A DNA stretch of 64,000 bases from Tildeniella torsiva UHER 1998/13D (GCA_019358835.1 JAHHIH010000001.1:248001-312000), one strand, 5' to 3'; counted from the first letter of the stretch, positions 18,634-26,900 are shown. Notes: generated by a model not told the origin, from the letters alone. Made by a program: numbers and translations.

Positions 18634-20145
18634 CTAATCCATCGAGTCTGTAGCTCGGTGCGAAAGCTCGGTGAGCGATCGCAGGCGATCGGCCATTTCC
18701 CCCGTCAGTGCCTCGGCCTCGTAGCGCCAGCCCCAGTTGCCGTCAGACAGGCCGGGGGTATTCATGCGGCAGTCGCTGCCGTAGCCCAGCACATCTTGCA
18801 GCGGAATAATCGCCTGGTTAGACACCGAGAACAGCGCCAGGCGAATTAGCGACCAGTGAATGCCCTCGGGGCTGATGCAGCCGAGGTAATGCTGGAGGCG
18901 ATCGCGCTCGTGGTCGGGCATTTTTTCAAACCAGCCGAGGGTGGTGTCGTTGTCGTGGGTGCCGGTGTAGACCACGCTATTGGCCACGTAGTTGAAGGGC
19001 AGGTAGGGGTTGTCGCTGCCGCCGCCAAAGGCAAAGTGCAGAATTTTCATGCCCGGAAATTCAAACTCGTCCCGCAGCGCCTCAACCTCGGGAGTAATCA
19101 TCCCCAAGTCCTCCGCCATGACGGGCAGCTTGCCAAATGTTTCGCGCACCGTTTCAAACAATTCTGTGCCTGGGGCCTCAATCCATTCGCCGTTGATGGC
19201 GGTAGTTTCGCCTGCGGGTACGCCCCAGAAAGCCTGCAACCCCCGAAAGTGGTCAACCCGAATAATATCGACGTAGCCCAGTAGCGCGTTGATGCGCTGA
19301 ATCCACCAGTTAAAGCCGCTTTTTTGCAGCACCTCCCAGTTGTAGGTGGGGTTGCCCCAGAGCTGCCCGGTTTCGCTGAAATAGTCGGGCGGCACGCCCG
19401 CCATCAGCGCTGGCGCTAGGGTTTCTTCATCGAGCATAAAGTTTTCGGGATAGGCCCACACGTCCACACTGTCGTGGGCGACGTAGATGGGAATATCGCC
19501 GATGATTTGGATCTGGCGATCGCGGGCGTACTGCCGCAGCGCCTGCCACTGGCGGTGAAACTCAAACTGCAAAAACTTGTGGCAAAAAATATCGCTGGCC
19601 AGCTTCTCGCGCCACTCGGCCATGGCCTCGGGTTCGCGCCGGGCGATCGCCCTGGGCCACTCCGTCCAGCCCGCGCCACCGTGGGCGCTTTTGAGCGCCA
19701 TAAAAAAGGCAAATTCATCCACCCAAAAGTGGCACTCTTCGCTGAACTGGGCCATGGCTGCCCGGTCTTCTTCAGACGCCACGTCGTCAAACCGGCTGGC
19801 CGCCCGCTCCAACAGCCGCATCTTGATCGGAATCACCTCGTCAAAATCTACCTGGTGGGGCGAAAAGTGCTCCAGATCGTGCAGTTCATCAGGGTAGAGT
19901 AGTGAATGCTCGCACAGCTCTTCTAAGCTGATTAGCAGCGGGTTGCCCGCCATGGCCGAATAGCAAAGGTAGGGCGAATTGCCGTGCCCTGTTGGCCCCA
20001 AAGGCAGCACCTGCCAGAGCTGCTGACGGGTGTTGGCCAAAAAATCTACAAATCGGTAGGCTTCTGGCCCCAGGTCGCCAATACCAAACCGACCGGGCAG
20101 CGACGTAGGATGCAGCAAAATGCCGCTGGCTCTGGGAAAGGTCAT
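18634..20145 (-). CDS. malQ: 4-alpha-glucanotransferase (amylomaltase)
   Basis: A 503-residue GH77 enzyme that disproportionates alpha-1,4-glucans, used in glycogen turnover in the cytoplasm. Catalytic motifs are present: nucleophile Asp in DIIRVDHFRGL, acid/base Glu in VMAEDLGMITPEV, and the third Asp in GTHDNDTTLGW. The N-terminus FPRASGILLHPTSLPGRFG is the family hallmark, which is why I take the ATG at 20145. An upstream ATG at 20181 would add 12 residues with little family similarity. Length fits the bacterial family. Confidence 0.95.
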   Translation of the reverse strand: MTFPRASGILLHPTSLPGRFGIGDLGPEAYRFVDFLANTRQQLWQVLPLGPTGHGNSPYLCYSAMAGNPLLISLEELCEHSLLYPDELHDLEHFSPHQVDFDEVIPIKMRLLERAASRFDDVASEEDRAAMAQFSEECHFWVDEFAFFMALKSAHGGAGWTEWPRAIARREPEAMAEWREKLASDIFCHKFLQFEFHRQWQALRQYARDRQIQIIGDIPIYVAHDSVDVWAYPENFMLDEETLAPALMAGVPPDYFSETGQLWGNPTYNWEVLQKSGFNWWIQRINALLGYVDIIRVDHFRGLQAFWGVPAGETTAINGEWIEAPGTELFETVRETFGKLPVMAEDLGMITPEVEALRDEFEFPGMKILHFAFGGGSDNPYLPFNYVANSVVYTGTHDNDTTLGWFEKMPDHERDRLQHYLGCISPEGIHWSLIRLALFSVSNQAIIPLQDVLGYGSDCRMNTPGLSDGNWGWRYEAEALTGEMADRLRSLTELSHRATDSMD

Positions 20146-20252
20146 AGATGGCTCGGCTAAAATTCCAGTTGACTCTAACATGGCCTACGGGGGCGAGTCG
20201 GCTTCCCTAAGAGTTATTTTTATTCCAGAAATTTTCCTGTAAAGCCTCCCCC

Positions 20253-20702
20253 ATGACCACCTATCGCAACCCCGCCCCCACCGTTGACATTGTTATTGAG
20301 CTGCTGCACCACCCCCACCGCCCTATCGTGCTGATCGAGCGCCACCACGAGCCCCTGGGCTGGGCGCTACCTGGCGGCTTTGTTGACTACGGCGAAAGTG
20401 TTGAAACCGCCGCCCGCCGCGAAGCCCAGGAAGAAACCGGCCTCGCCATCACCTTAATCGAACAGCTCGCCACCTACTCTGACCCCGATCGCGACCCCCG
20501 CAAACACACCATCAGTATTGTGTTTTTGGCCACGGCGATCGCCGACCCCGTCGCAGGCGACGACGCCAAAACCGCTGCGATCGTCACTCCCTGGGAGGTA
20601 CCCCAGAATCTCTGCTTTGATCACGATCGCATTTTGCGAGATTATTGGCAGTATCGGTTTTACGGCCAGCGACCTCGATTTGGCAGCCACCTAGAAAAGT
20701 AG
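20253..20702 (+). CDS. NUDIX hydrolase
   Basis: A 149-residue protein with a complete Nudix box (GGFVDYGESVETAARREAQ followed by EETGL, about residues 41-64). Nudix enzymes cleave nucleoside diphosphates linked to another moiety; the substrate is not evident. The hydrophobic WALPGGF lead-in is typical of MutT/ADP-ribose-pyrophosphatase-like members. It is divergent from malQ and followed by an intergenic repeat and ridA. Confidence 0.92.
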   Translation: MTTYRNPAPTVDIVIELLHHPHRPIVLIERHHEPLGWALPGGFVDYGESVETAARREAQEETGLAITLIEQLATYSDPDRDPRKHTISIVFLATAIADPVAGDDAKTAAIVTPWEVPQNLCFDHDRILRDYWQYRFYGQRPRFGSHLEK

Positions 20703-20795
20703 GGGGTAGGGAGTGGGGAGTACAGATACGGCCCCATCCATCCACCCCCTACCCCTTACTCCCTACCCCTCACCCTCCACCCCCTACCCCAAATC
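20703..20795. repeat. GGGTAGGGAGT-type inverted-repeat spacer
   Basis: One arm reads GGGGGTAGGGAGTGGGGAGTA, interrupted here after AGGGGGTAGGGAGTGGGGAG; the other is rich in CCCCTACCCCTTACTCCCTA. The arms can pair imperfectly. The same kind of spacer recurs at about 35.3-35.6 kb and 46.0 kb. It is a dispersed non-coding repeat. Confidence 0.6.
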
Positions 20796-20798
20796 CCC

Positions 20799-21188
20799 AT
20801 GCAGCGCACCATCATCAACACCCCCACCGCCCCTGCCCCCGTCGGCCCCTACAACCAGGCCGTGGCCGTCAGCGGGCAAATGCTCTTTGTCTCGGGCCAA
20901 ATTGCCCTCGACCCAACCACCGGCAAACTGGTGGGCGAAGGGGATGTGGTTGCCCAGACTGAGCAAGTGATCGCTAACCTGGAGGCCATTCTGACCGCTG
21001 CTGGGGCCAACTTTAACCATGTGGTGAAGACGTCGGTGTTTCTCAAAGACATGAACGACTTCGCTGCCGTCAACGAAATCTACGCCAAGTATTTTGGCGG
21101 TGACTATGCCCCGGCGCGAGCCTGTGTCGAGGTGTCGCGCCTGCCCAAGGATGTTGATGTCGAAATTGATTGCATTGCGGTGCTATAG
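20799..21188 (+). CDS. RidA family reactive intermediate/imine deaminase
   Basis: A 129-residue protein of the RidA/YjgF/UK114 family, which hydrolyses reactive 2-aminoacrylate-type imines made by PLP enzymes. Family segments are clear: APVGPYNQAVAVSG, FVSGQIALDPTTG, VVKTSVFLKDMNDF and the active-site Arg in YAPARACVEVSRLPKD. Length is normal. It is probably the archetypal cytoplasmic RidA, but closely related paralogues exist. Confidence 0.93.
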   Translation: MQRTIINTPTAPAPVGPYNQAVAVSGQMLFVSGQIALDPTTGKLVGEGDVVAQTEQVIANLEAILTAAGANFNHVVKTSVFLKDMNDFAAVNEIYAKYFGGDYAPARACVEVSRLPKDVDVEIDCIAVL

Positions 21189-21300
21189 GGCGATTCCCCT
21201 GCGTGGACAATCCGTGAACGCAACTGCCCAACGCCCTGCTGCTGGATCTTCTCCCAAGATCTACACTGGAGCCATGGATTATGGATGCGGTGGCCTAGCC

Positions 21301-21903
21301 ATGACCCAAGCCCAGCCTAAGCCCTTAACCTTTGCCCAGTACCTCGCTCAGGACAAGGGTACTGATCGTCGCTACGAGCTGACCCATGGAGTGCTGATTG
21401 ACGTGCCGCCTGAGAGCGACGACAACATTTCCCTGGCCCTAGGGCTAGCTGAATATCTTAAACAAGTTGTCAGTTGGCGACTGCTACGTACCCATGCCAC
21501 CACCTTGCAGGTACCGTCTCTACCGGGGGTGCCCCAGGAAAATCGCTTTCCCGACCTGATGGTGCTGACCCCTGAATTAGCGGCTCAGCTAAAAGGCAAA
21601 AGCAGCGCCATTACCTTTGCGATGCCCAACCCCGCCCTTGTGGTGGAAGTGGTAAGCCCCTATCGCAGTTCTGCAGAGGACAATTATCGTCGCGACTATA
21701 TCGATAAACGCCAGCAGTACGAGCAGCGTGGCATTGCTGAATATTGGATCGTTGATCCTACGTCGGCTCAGGTAACTGTGCTGGTGCTAGCGCCGGTAGG
21801 CTATCAGACTCAGGTATTTAAGGGGAAAGCGCAAATTACATCATCGGCCTTTCCAACGTTGTCCTTGAGCGTTGATCAGCTATTTGCCTTGGGCCACGAA
21901 TAG
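21301..21903 (+). CDS. Uma2 family (DUF820) endonuclease-like protein
   Basis: A 200-residue protein of the Uma2/DUF820 family, which is greatly expanded in cyanobacteria. Visible features are the N-terminal LTFAQYLAQDKGTDRRYEL, the acidic pocket residue in RFPDLMVLTPE, the VVEVVSPYRSSAEDNYRRDY stretch with a PD-(D/E)XK-like Glu, and the Lys/Tyr segment IAEYWIVDP. The biological role is not established. An upstream ATG at 21274 with GGAG close by would add 9 residues. Confidence 0.85.
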   Translation: MTQAQPKPLTFAQYLAQDKGTDRRYELTHGVLIDVPPESDDNISLALGLAEYLKQVVSWRLLRTHATTLQVPSLPGVPQENRFPDLMVLTPELAAQLKGKSSAITFAMPNPALVVEVVSPYRSSAEDNYRRDYIDKRQQYEQRGIAEYWIVDPTSAQVTVLVLAPVGYQTQVFKGKAQITSSAFPTLSLSVDQLFALGHE

Positions 21904-21978
21904 CCTTACTCAGCGATACCTCATGCTTAACCGGGGCGTGGGATGCTAGAACTCTACTTGGAGTATTGAGCATTTCCC

Positions 21979-22938
21979 GTGAAAGTTGCCTTCATCATCG
22001 ACCCCATCAACCGCCTCGACCCTGGCCACGATACCAGCGTCGCCCTTATGGAAGCGGCCCAGCAGCGCGGCCACGAGGTTTGGATTACGGCGGCCAACGC
22101 CCTCAGCGTGGTAGCGGGCAAAGCCCTGGCGCTGATGCAACCAGTGAAACTCACCCCCGTAGAGCTGGTGGATGGGCTTTGGGCAGCAGCTAACCCCTGG
22201 TTTGAAGTGGGCGAAGCGGTACAGCTGTCGATGGAAGAGATGGATGCGGTGTTTATGCGCACTGACCCGCCCGTGACGGTGCCCTACCTCTACGCCACCT
22301 ACATTCTCGACTACATCGACCCGGCCAAAACCCGTGTGATTAACTCGCCCAAAGGGCTGCGGGCCGCCAACGAGAAAATGTACGCCCTGCAATTTACCGA
22401 GGCGATTCCTGAAACCATTGTCAGCCAGAGCAAGGCGGTGATTCGCGAAACCGTGGAGCGGTGGGGGTCGGCGGTGCTCAAGCCCCTGGGCGGCAAGGCC
22501 GGGGAAGGGATTTTGTTTTTGCAGGCGGGCGATCGCAACCTCAACTCCATGGTCGAAATTAGCACTCAGCAGGGCAAAGAGCCGGTGATGGTGCAGACCT
22601 ACCTGCCCGCTGCCAAAGACGGCGACAAGCGAATTATTATGCTCAACGGCGAGCCCATTGGCGCAGTCAACCGCATCCCTACCGGCAGTGAGTTTCGCGG
22701 CAATATGGCGGTGGGTGGTCGGGTGGCTCAGGTAGACATCACCGATCGCGAACTCGACATCTGCCGCCAGCTCGCCCCCACCCTAATTCGCGACGGCCTC
22801 TACTTTGTGGGCATCGATGTGATCGGCGGCTACCTCACTGAGGTCAATGTCACCAGCCCCACCGGCATTCGCGAAATCGATCGCCTCAACGATGTGCGCC
22901 TGGGCGATCAGGTGATCGCCTGGGTCGAGCAGGGATGA
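21979..22938 (+). CDS. gshB: Glutathione synthetase
   Basis: A 319-residue ATP-grasp enzyme that joins glycine to gamma-glutamylcysteine, the second step of glutathione synthesis. Family segments include KVAFIIDPINRLDPGHDTS, RVINSPKGLRAANEKMY, the ATP-grasp VLKPLGGKAGEGI, and the C-terminal VNVTSPTGIREIDRL. The start is GTG at 21979. Length is typical for prokaryotic GshB. The downstream DUF4926-like gene follows after 52 nt on the same strand. Confidence 0.96.
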   Translation: MKVAFIIDPINRLDPGHDTSVALMEAAQQRGHEVWITAANALSVVAGKALALMQPVKLTPVELVDGLWAAANPWFEVGEAVQLSMEEMDAVFMRTDPPVTVPYLYATYILDYIDPAKTRVINSPKGLRAANEKMYALQFTEAIPETIVSQSKAVIRETVERWGSAVLKPLGGKAGEGILFLQAGDRNLNSMVEISTQQGKEPVMVQTYLPAAKDGDKRIIMLNGEPIGAVNRIPTGSEFRGNMAVGGRVAQVDITDRELDICRQLAPTLIRDGLYFVGIDVIGGYLTEVNVTSPTGIREIDRLNDVRLGDQVIAWVEQG

Positions 22939-22990
22939 TAGGGGTCGCTCGGTTTGTAACGGCGGTGCCCGATCGCGGCGGAGGCTTGCC

Positions 22991-23395
22991 ATGAGTCAGT
23001 TTCAGCTTTTTGATAGCGTCCAGACCTTAGACTCAGTGCCTTTGGCCGAGGGTGGAGTTGCCCCAGCAGGTACAACGGGCGCAATTGTCGAAGTTTTTAA
23101 TGGGGGCGAAGCGTTTTTAATTGAGCTATTTGGCCAATGGGTTAAGTATGACAATGAAGGCGATTTTGTCCCCTCTACTCAAGATGACCCCAATGCTTTT
23201 ATGGAAACTCTTGGGGTTGAGAGGGTCTATCCTCACCAAATAGCGTTGTTGGCGGCAGCGCGGGATGTAATGGGCGATCGCAGTTCTCTGCGAGTGTTGG
23301 CCGATGAGCTATCGGATGACTTGGTGGCTGAGGTGCTGGATTTTGCTGAGTTTTTGAAGCAGCGACGACAACGGCAACTGCCGGCTGACGCTTAA
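22991..23395 (+). CDS. DUF4926-like protein with C-terminal DUF2281-like segment
   Basis: A 134-residue protein. Residues about 5-55 (FDSVQTLDSVPLAEGGVAPA, GAIVEVFNGGEAFLIELF) resemble DUF4926, a small beta-rich domain. Residues about 95-128 (VLADELSDDLVAEVLDFAEF, LKQRRQ) look like DUF2281, a helical segment often found in VapB-like antitoxins. The combination suggests an antitoxin or regulatory protein without a neighbouring toxin. The function is unknown, and both family matches are from memory of the motifs. Confidence 0.6.
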   Translation: MSQFQLFDSVQTLDSVPLAEGGVAPAGTTGAIVEVFNGGEAFLIELFGQWVKYDNEGDFVPSTQDDPNAFMETLGVERVYPHQIALLAAARDVMGDRSSLRVLADELSDDLVAEVLDFAEFLKQRRQRQLPADA

Positions 23396-23400
23396 GCTAA

Positions 23401-23868
23401 TCACCCTTTTCTCTTGCCAAAGTATTGCTGGTGTTCTTCTGAGGCGAGCCAGTAGGCGCTGGCGGGTTCGATTTGGGTGACGATGGGCTTGGGGTAGTGG
23501 CCTGAGTCTTGCAGCTTGTTTTTGGCCTGGCGGGCAGCTTTGCCCTGCTCTGGGGTGTGGTAAAAAATCACGGAGCGGTACTGCTCACCGCGATCGCCCC
23601 CCTGGCGGTTGAGGCTGGTGGGGTCGTGGATGCGCCAAAAGGTATCGAGCAGCGCGTCGTAGGAAATTTCGGCGGGGTCAAACTGCACCTGGCAGACTTC
23701 GGCATGGCCGGTGATGCGCGAGAGCACATCCAGGTAGCAGGGGTTTTCGAAGTGGCCGCCCATGTAGCCGACGGAGGTATCGATCACGCCGTCGAGTTTG
23801 CGAAAGGCGGCTTCTACACCCCAAAAGCATCCGGCCCCAAAGGTGGCGAGTTCAGCAGTAGCGGTCAT
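23401..23868 (-). CDS. msrA: Peptide-methionine (S)-S-oxide reductase
   Basis: A 155-residue MsrA enzyme that repairs methionine-S-sulfoxide in proteins. The active-site motif is [18 protein letters not shown], with the catalytic Cys at about residue 13. Supporting segments are [30 protein letters not shown] and [20 protein letters not shown]. It ends 6 nt after the convergent upstream gene's stop. The higBA pair is upstream on the same strand, 23 nt away. Confidence 0.95.
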   Translation of the reverse strand: MTATAELATFGAGCFWGVEAAFRKLDGVIDTSVGYMGGHFENPCYLDVLSRITGHAEVCQVQFDPAEISYDALLDTFWRIHDPTSLNRQGGDRGEQYRSVIFYHTPEQGKAARQAKNKLQDSGHYPKPIVTQIEPASAYWLASEEHQQYFGKRKG

Positions 23869-23891
23869 TGGTTCGACAAAGCATTTTGTAA

Positions 23892-24197
23892 TTAGGCTTG
23901 GTTGGCGAGGGCCACAACTTCCTGGTTGAGACGATCGCCCATCTCATCTTCCGCAACATCTAGGTCATAGTCCATTTGCAACCCCAGCCAAAACCGGGGC
24001 GACATATTAAAGTAGCGGGCTAGGCGCAGGGCTGTATCGGCGGTAATGCGCCGCTTGCCGTGAACGATCTCATTGATGCGCCGGGCTGGCACTCTCAGGG
24101 CCAGGGCCATTTGATTTTGGCTTAGGTTCATCGGCTTGAGAAATTCTTCTAGCAAAATTTCGCCTGGATGCACTGGCTGTAGCTTGTCTTCGACCAT
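23892..24197 (-). CDS. higA: HigA-type antitoxin, XRE helix-turn-helix
   Basis: A 101-residue antitoxin of the HigA family. It begins with the typical [20 protein letters not shown] and has an XRE helix-turn-helix ([20 protein letters not shown]) at about residues 30-50. The segment [20 protein letters not shown] closes the family signature. It neutralises the HigB RNase and represses its own operon. It follows higB after 9 nt, in the toxin-first order usual for higBA. A decayed copy of its C-terminus lies at 25045-25125. Confidence 0.92.
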   Translation of the reverse strand: MVEDKLQPVHPGEILLEEFLKPMNLSQNQMALALRVPARRINEIVHGKRRITADTALRLARYFNMSPRFWLGLQMDYDLDVAEDEMGDRLNQEVVALANQA

Positions 24198-24206
24198 GGG
24201 TTTACC

Positions 24207-24488
24207 TCAGTGATAGTCCACAATTTCTACATCAAGGGCTTCACCGTTTTGCCATTCAAAGCAGATTCGCCACTGATCGTTGATCCGAATGCTGTATTGG
24301 CTAGCTCTGTCTCCAGTAAGCCGCTCTAACCGATTAGCAGGTGGAACCCTGAGATCTTGAAGGGTTTCGGCGCGGTTGAGCATGCGTAATTTGCGTAGGG
24401 CCACCTGCTGAATGTCTGACGGCAACTTGCGGGAACGCTGCCGCTCAAAGATTTTTTGCGCTTCTTTATCTTTGAAGTTGCGGATCAA
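24207..24488 (-). CDS. higB: HigB-type mRNA interferase toxin
   Basis: A 93-residue RelE-superfamily toxin of the HigB/plasmid maintenance killer type. It begins IRNFKDKEAQKIFERQRSRKLP and contains PPANRLERLTGDRASQYSIR and the terminal WRICFEWQNGEALDVEIVDYH, both family hallmarks. HigB cleaves mRNA on the ribosome. It forms an operon with the downstream antitoxin gene. The A+T-rich 150 bp upstream should hold the auto-regulated promoter. Confidence 0.92.
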   Translation of the reverse strand: MIRNFKDKEAQKIFERQRSRKLPSDIQQVALRKLRMLNRAETLQDLRVPPANRLERLTGDRASQYSIRINDQWRICFEWQNGEALDVEIVDYH

Positions 24489-24637
24489 CGGCTGGGCAGC
24501 ATGACTTTAAATTAACAGTATATATGACGACACACGTTAAACGCCAATAGATAAACCGCACAGCGTGATTGCTGAATAGATACGGTTAAACTTGAACATG
24601 CAAGTTTCTATTTCTTTGCGCTCAAGCGTCTTTGCCT

Positions 24638-25048
24638 ATGGCTACGGTGCGAGTAACTTCAGAAGTTAGCCTCAATCTCGACCAGCTCTTGAGCGGGGTG
24701 GCGCAGCTCGATACTGACGAACTGAGGAATTTTGTTGAGCGGGTCAGTCTGATGCTGGCCCAGCGTAAGGCAGCAAGCTTGCCAGAGCTAGAGGCCAATC
24801 TACTGCAAGCCATCAACCAAGGATTACCTGAGAACACCCAGCACCGTTACAACGAGCTGCAAGCGAAGGTGCAGGATGAGACCATTGCCCCAGAGGAGCA
24901 CCAAGAACTGCTGCAATTGATTGATGTTGTAGAGCAAGCCGAAGCCAATCGTTTGCAAGCTTTGATGGAATTGGCCCAGCTACGGGGGGTGACGTTGCCT
25001 GCGTTGATGAAGCAGCTTAGGCTGCAACCGCCAACCGTTTATGCCTAG
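24638..25048 (+). CDS. Hypothetical protein, cyanobacterial helical family
   Basis: A 136-residue, mostly helical protein. The segments NLDQLLSGVAQLDTDELRNF and EEHQELLQLIDVVEQAEANR are of a type I have seen in many cyanobacterial hypothetical proteins that often precede an HNH endonuclease gene. No HNH gene follows here; a higA remnant overlaps its 3' end instead. No function can be assigned. The ATG at 24638 is preferred over an in-frame TTG at 24632. Confidence 0.6.
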   Translation: MATVRVTSEVSLNLDQLLSGVAQLDTDELRNFVERVSLMLAQRKAASLPELEANLLQAINQGLPENTQHRYNELQAKVQDETIAPEEHQELLQLIDVVEQAEANRLQALMELAQLRGVTLPALMKQLRLQPPTVYA

Positions 25049-25125
25049 GCGATACATTGCTGTTGATGAGCAACCACAACTTCTCGACTGAGGCGATCGC
25101 CCCTCTCATCTTCAGCAACATCGGT
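25045..25125 (-). pseudogene. Remnant of a second higA antitoxin gene (C-terminus only)
   Basis: Translated on the minus strand this stretch ends ...TDVAEDERGDRLSREVVV plus a short altered tail. The intact HigA at 23892-24197 has [18 protein letters not shown] at the same position. The match is in frame and covers about 17 residues up to a new stop at 25045-25047. Upstream of about 25125 the similarity stops. It is best explained as the tail of a second, lost higBA-type locus. It overlaps the last codon of the helical protein gene by 4 nt on the opposite strand. Confidence 0.6.
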
Positions 25126-25445
25126 GTTGCATGAATATACATTACTGGCTAAAAATAGCAACGGCTTGCAATGCTAAAGCAAACAGCATTAAGTAATCTG
25201 ATGGGGTCAGGTGCGGAGGCATCACTTTCTCTTCAAACTAATTTACAAGACAATCCTATCGAAATCAGTTTGAAGAGAATTAGGATGAGGTATTTTAGAA
25301 CCTCTGCCCGTTTTTCAAGAATTTTGAATTACTTAGTGTTTTTCTGTGGTAAGCGAATTCCACAAGATAAATGGTTGATTTTCTTAAAATTTTTTGACTG
25401 ATAAATTTTAAGGCAGCTTCCTATGCCGTCCCGAATCAAAGTTTT
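25126..25445. other. A+T-rich intergenic region with a 13-bp inverted repeat
   Basis: The stretch between the higA remnant and abiV has no convincing gene. It contains a perfect 13-bp inverted repeat, TTCTCTTCAAACT (25227-25239) and AGTTTGAAGAGAA (25267-25279), with a 27-nt loop. This may be part of a decayed mobile element or a structured 3' region of abiV. A 76-codon plus-strand frame here has unconvincing composition. Confidence 0.45.
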
Positions 25446-26153
25446 TCATGAATCGTCCACGCTGGCCTCGTAAATTTTTAAAATCCTACCCACAAAACAA
25501 ATTATATCGCTTGCAAAAATCTCCTTACTGACTTCTGGAAGTGAGTTAATCAAATCTTTTATGTCATTTGCCGAGGATGAAGCCATGGATTTTGTTTCTT
25601 CTGAAGAATCCTCAAATACTTGATAAAATGGAAGATCTTCAATTTCTTTGAATGCTTCAAATGCATAGCGAATCATCTTCAATGCCCTTTCTGGCGTGAA
25701 TCGTGAAGGTGTACCAATTACTCCAGATTCTAGTCCAACATAAAGAGCTTGCTGCTTAGCTATATCGAGACTCCCATCCATTATCTCAGAGTGGATGCCT
25801 GGGAAGTCTGAGTGATCTCCAACTGAAAACGATGCGTACTTCTGCTTCCAGCTATGGTTATAAAACTGCTTTCCTGAGAAAAGTTTTGGGAGAAAGTACT
25901 CTTTGAAGTTGTTATTTAGACCACTATTTAGCTCAAGCTCCATGCTAACATGGTCTAAACCTTGAAATTTCCCGCATTCTTCAAGGCTAAGCACAGCCAA
26001 AGCATAAGCTGTTGAGTGAGATCCAAAGGCAAAAAGAATGCAAGCATCTGTCAAGAGTGAGTATGCGTTAGAATATACTTCCTGACCTAACTCAAAAAGC
26101 AAATCGTAATCAAGAGAAGAATAGTCAAACTTTCCCTTTCCTTTCTTGGACAT
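25446..26153 (-). CDS. AbiV-family HEPN protein (abortive infection type)
   Basis: A 235-residue protein with strongly A+T-rich codon use, unlike the neighbouring core genes. Its N-terminal part carries the AbiV signature: NAYSLLTDACILFAFGSHST, AYALAVLSLEECGKF, then a His-rich stretch including NHSWKQKYASF. AbiV proteins belong to the HEPN superfamily. The prototype in Lactococcus stops phage multiplication by binding a phage protein and blocking translation. The defence role here is inferred from family and from the accessory, toxin-antitoxin-rich surroundings. No partner gene is adjacent. Confidence 0.75.
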   Translation of the reverse strand: MSKKGKGKFDYSSLDYDLLFELGQEVYSNAYSLLTDACILFAFGSHSTAYALAVLSLEECGKFQGLDHVSMELELNSGLNNNFKEYFLPKLFSGKQFYNHSWKQKYASFSVGDHSDFPGIHSEIMDGSLDIAKQQALYVGLESGVIGTPSRFTPERALKMIRYAFEAFKEIEDLPFYQVFEDSSEETKSMASSSANDIKDLINSLPEVSKEIFASDIICFVGRILKIYEASVDDS

Positions 26154-26345
26154 GTGGTTATCCTTTTCAAGCTATTGATTCCGCAAAAACTGATCTCTTT
26201 GCTTACAAGATTATCGTATTTCTTGAAAATATCTAAGGGCAACCTCCTACTTTATTTTGGCTTTTTATTCAATTCATAAATCCGTTCGAGCTATTCAAAA
26301 CTTTCCCGTTTGAATAAAATTTTTAGTAGTGTGTGAAAGTAAGCC

Positions 26346-26440
26346 TATAGCGGTTCCTGGTGAATGAAGTGGAGCAGGAGATTTACTTGATAAGCATTAC
26401 AGGCATTTGCAAGTACCTCGCATCAACGAGAACTGCTATA
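26346..26440. mobile_element. MITE-like element, 95 bp
   Basis: The ends TATAGCGGTTC (26346-26356) and GAACTGCTATA (26430-26440) form an inverted repeat with one mismatch. The enclosed 95 bp have no coding potential. Short elements with TATAGC(A/G)GTTC termini are common in cyanobacterial genomes in my experience, which suggests mobilisation in trans by a transposase. It sits in the 312-bp gap between abiV and the XRE gene; the rest of the gap holds nothing recognised. Confidence 0.5.
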
Positions 26441-26465
26441 TAGTTTCTGCTACTCTCCTGATGTC

Positions 26466-26705
26466 TTAACTAATTGGCCCAAACTCATCGGGTAAGTCCT
26501 CGATCGCAACCCCTAACTCCCTACACAGCGCCTTCACCTGCGGAATCGTCGGCCTTGGCGTAGCTTCCCCAGTCTCCCAGCGCACATAGGTTCGCAGCGG
26601 TATCCCACAGCGGCGAGACAACTCTTCTTGCGTCAACCCGAGGCGATCTCTCAATTGCTTCAGGGCTGACTCTGGCCTTGGCTCTTTTGGGCTACTTTCT
26701 GGCAT
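26466..26705 (-). CDS. XRE-family helix-turn-helix regulator
   Basis: A 79-residue protein consisting almost wholly of a Cro/C1-type helix-turn-helix (about residues 15-70: LKQLRDRLGLTQEELSRRCG, IPLRTYVRWETGEATPR). It is probably a DNA-binding repressor. ATG at 26705 is preferred over an in-frame GTG at 26723. A dyad (26734-26754) directly upstream is a likely autoregulatory operator. There is no adjacent toxin gene, so its targets are unknown; abiV on the same strand downstream is a candidate. Confidence 0.82.
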   Translation of the reverse strand: MPESSPKEPRPESALKQLRDRLGLTQEELSRRCGIPLRTYVRWETGEATPRPTIPQVKALCRELGVAIEDLPDEFGPIS

Positions 26706-26733
26706 GTCGAGACATTTCGCCACGACAACAAAA

Positions 26734-26761
26734 CATCTTGGCTAAGACAAGATGACATGTC
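26734..26761. promoter_or_regulatory. Dyad upstream of XRE regulator gene, putative operator
   Basis: CATCTTG (26734-26740) and CAAGATG (26748-26754) form a perfect 7-bp dyad with a 7-bp spacer. The palindrome GACATGTC (26754-26761) abuts it. The dyad starts 29 nt upstream of the XRE gene's ATG, a position suited to autorepression. Confidence 0.45.
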
Positions 26762-26900
26762 ACGATGGCATATAAGTTTTGCGGCTGATTCGTTAGCTCA
26801 GTTTCCCATCTAGCGCAGGGTTTCGCACCCTTCGTGCAATTTCTTGCGGCAAAACCCTAGGAGTCGGATCCCTTCTGTATACCCTTATCAATCGATCGCC

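Noticed and set aside
25171-25401. A 76-codon plus-strand frame in A+T-rich DNA
   Set aside because: Composition is unconvincing, it spans the inverted repeat, and no family resemblance was seen.
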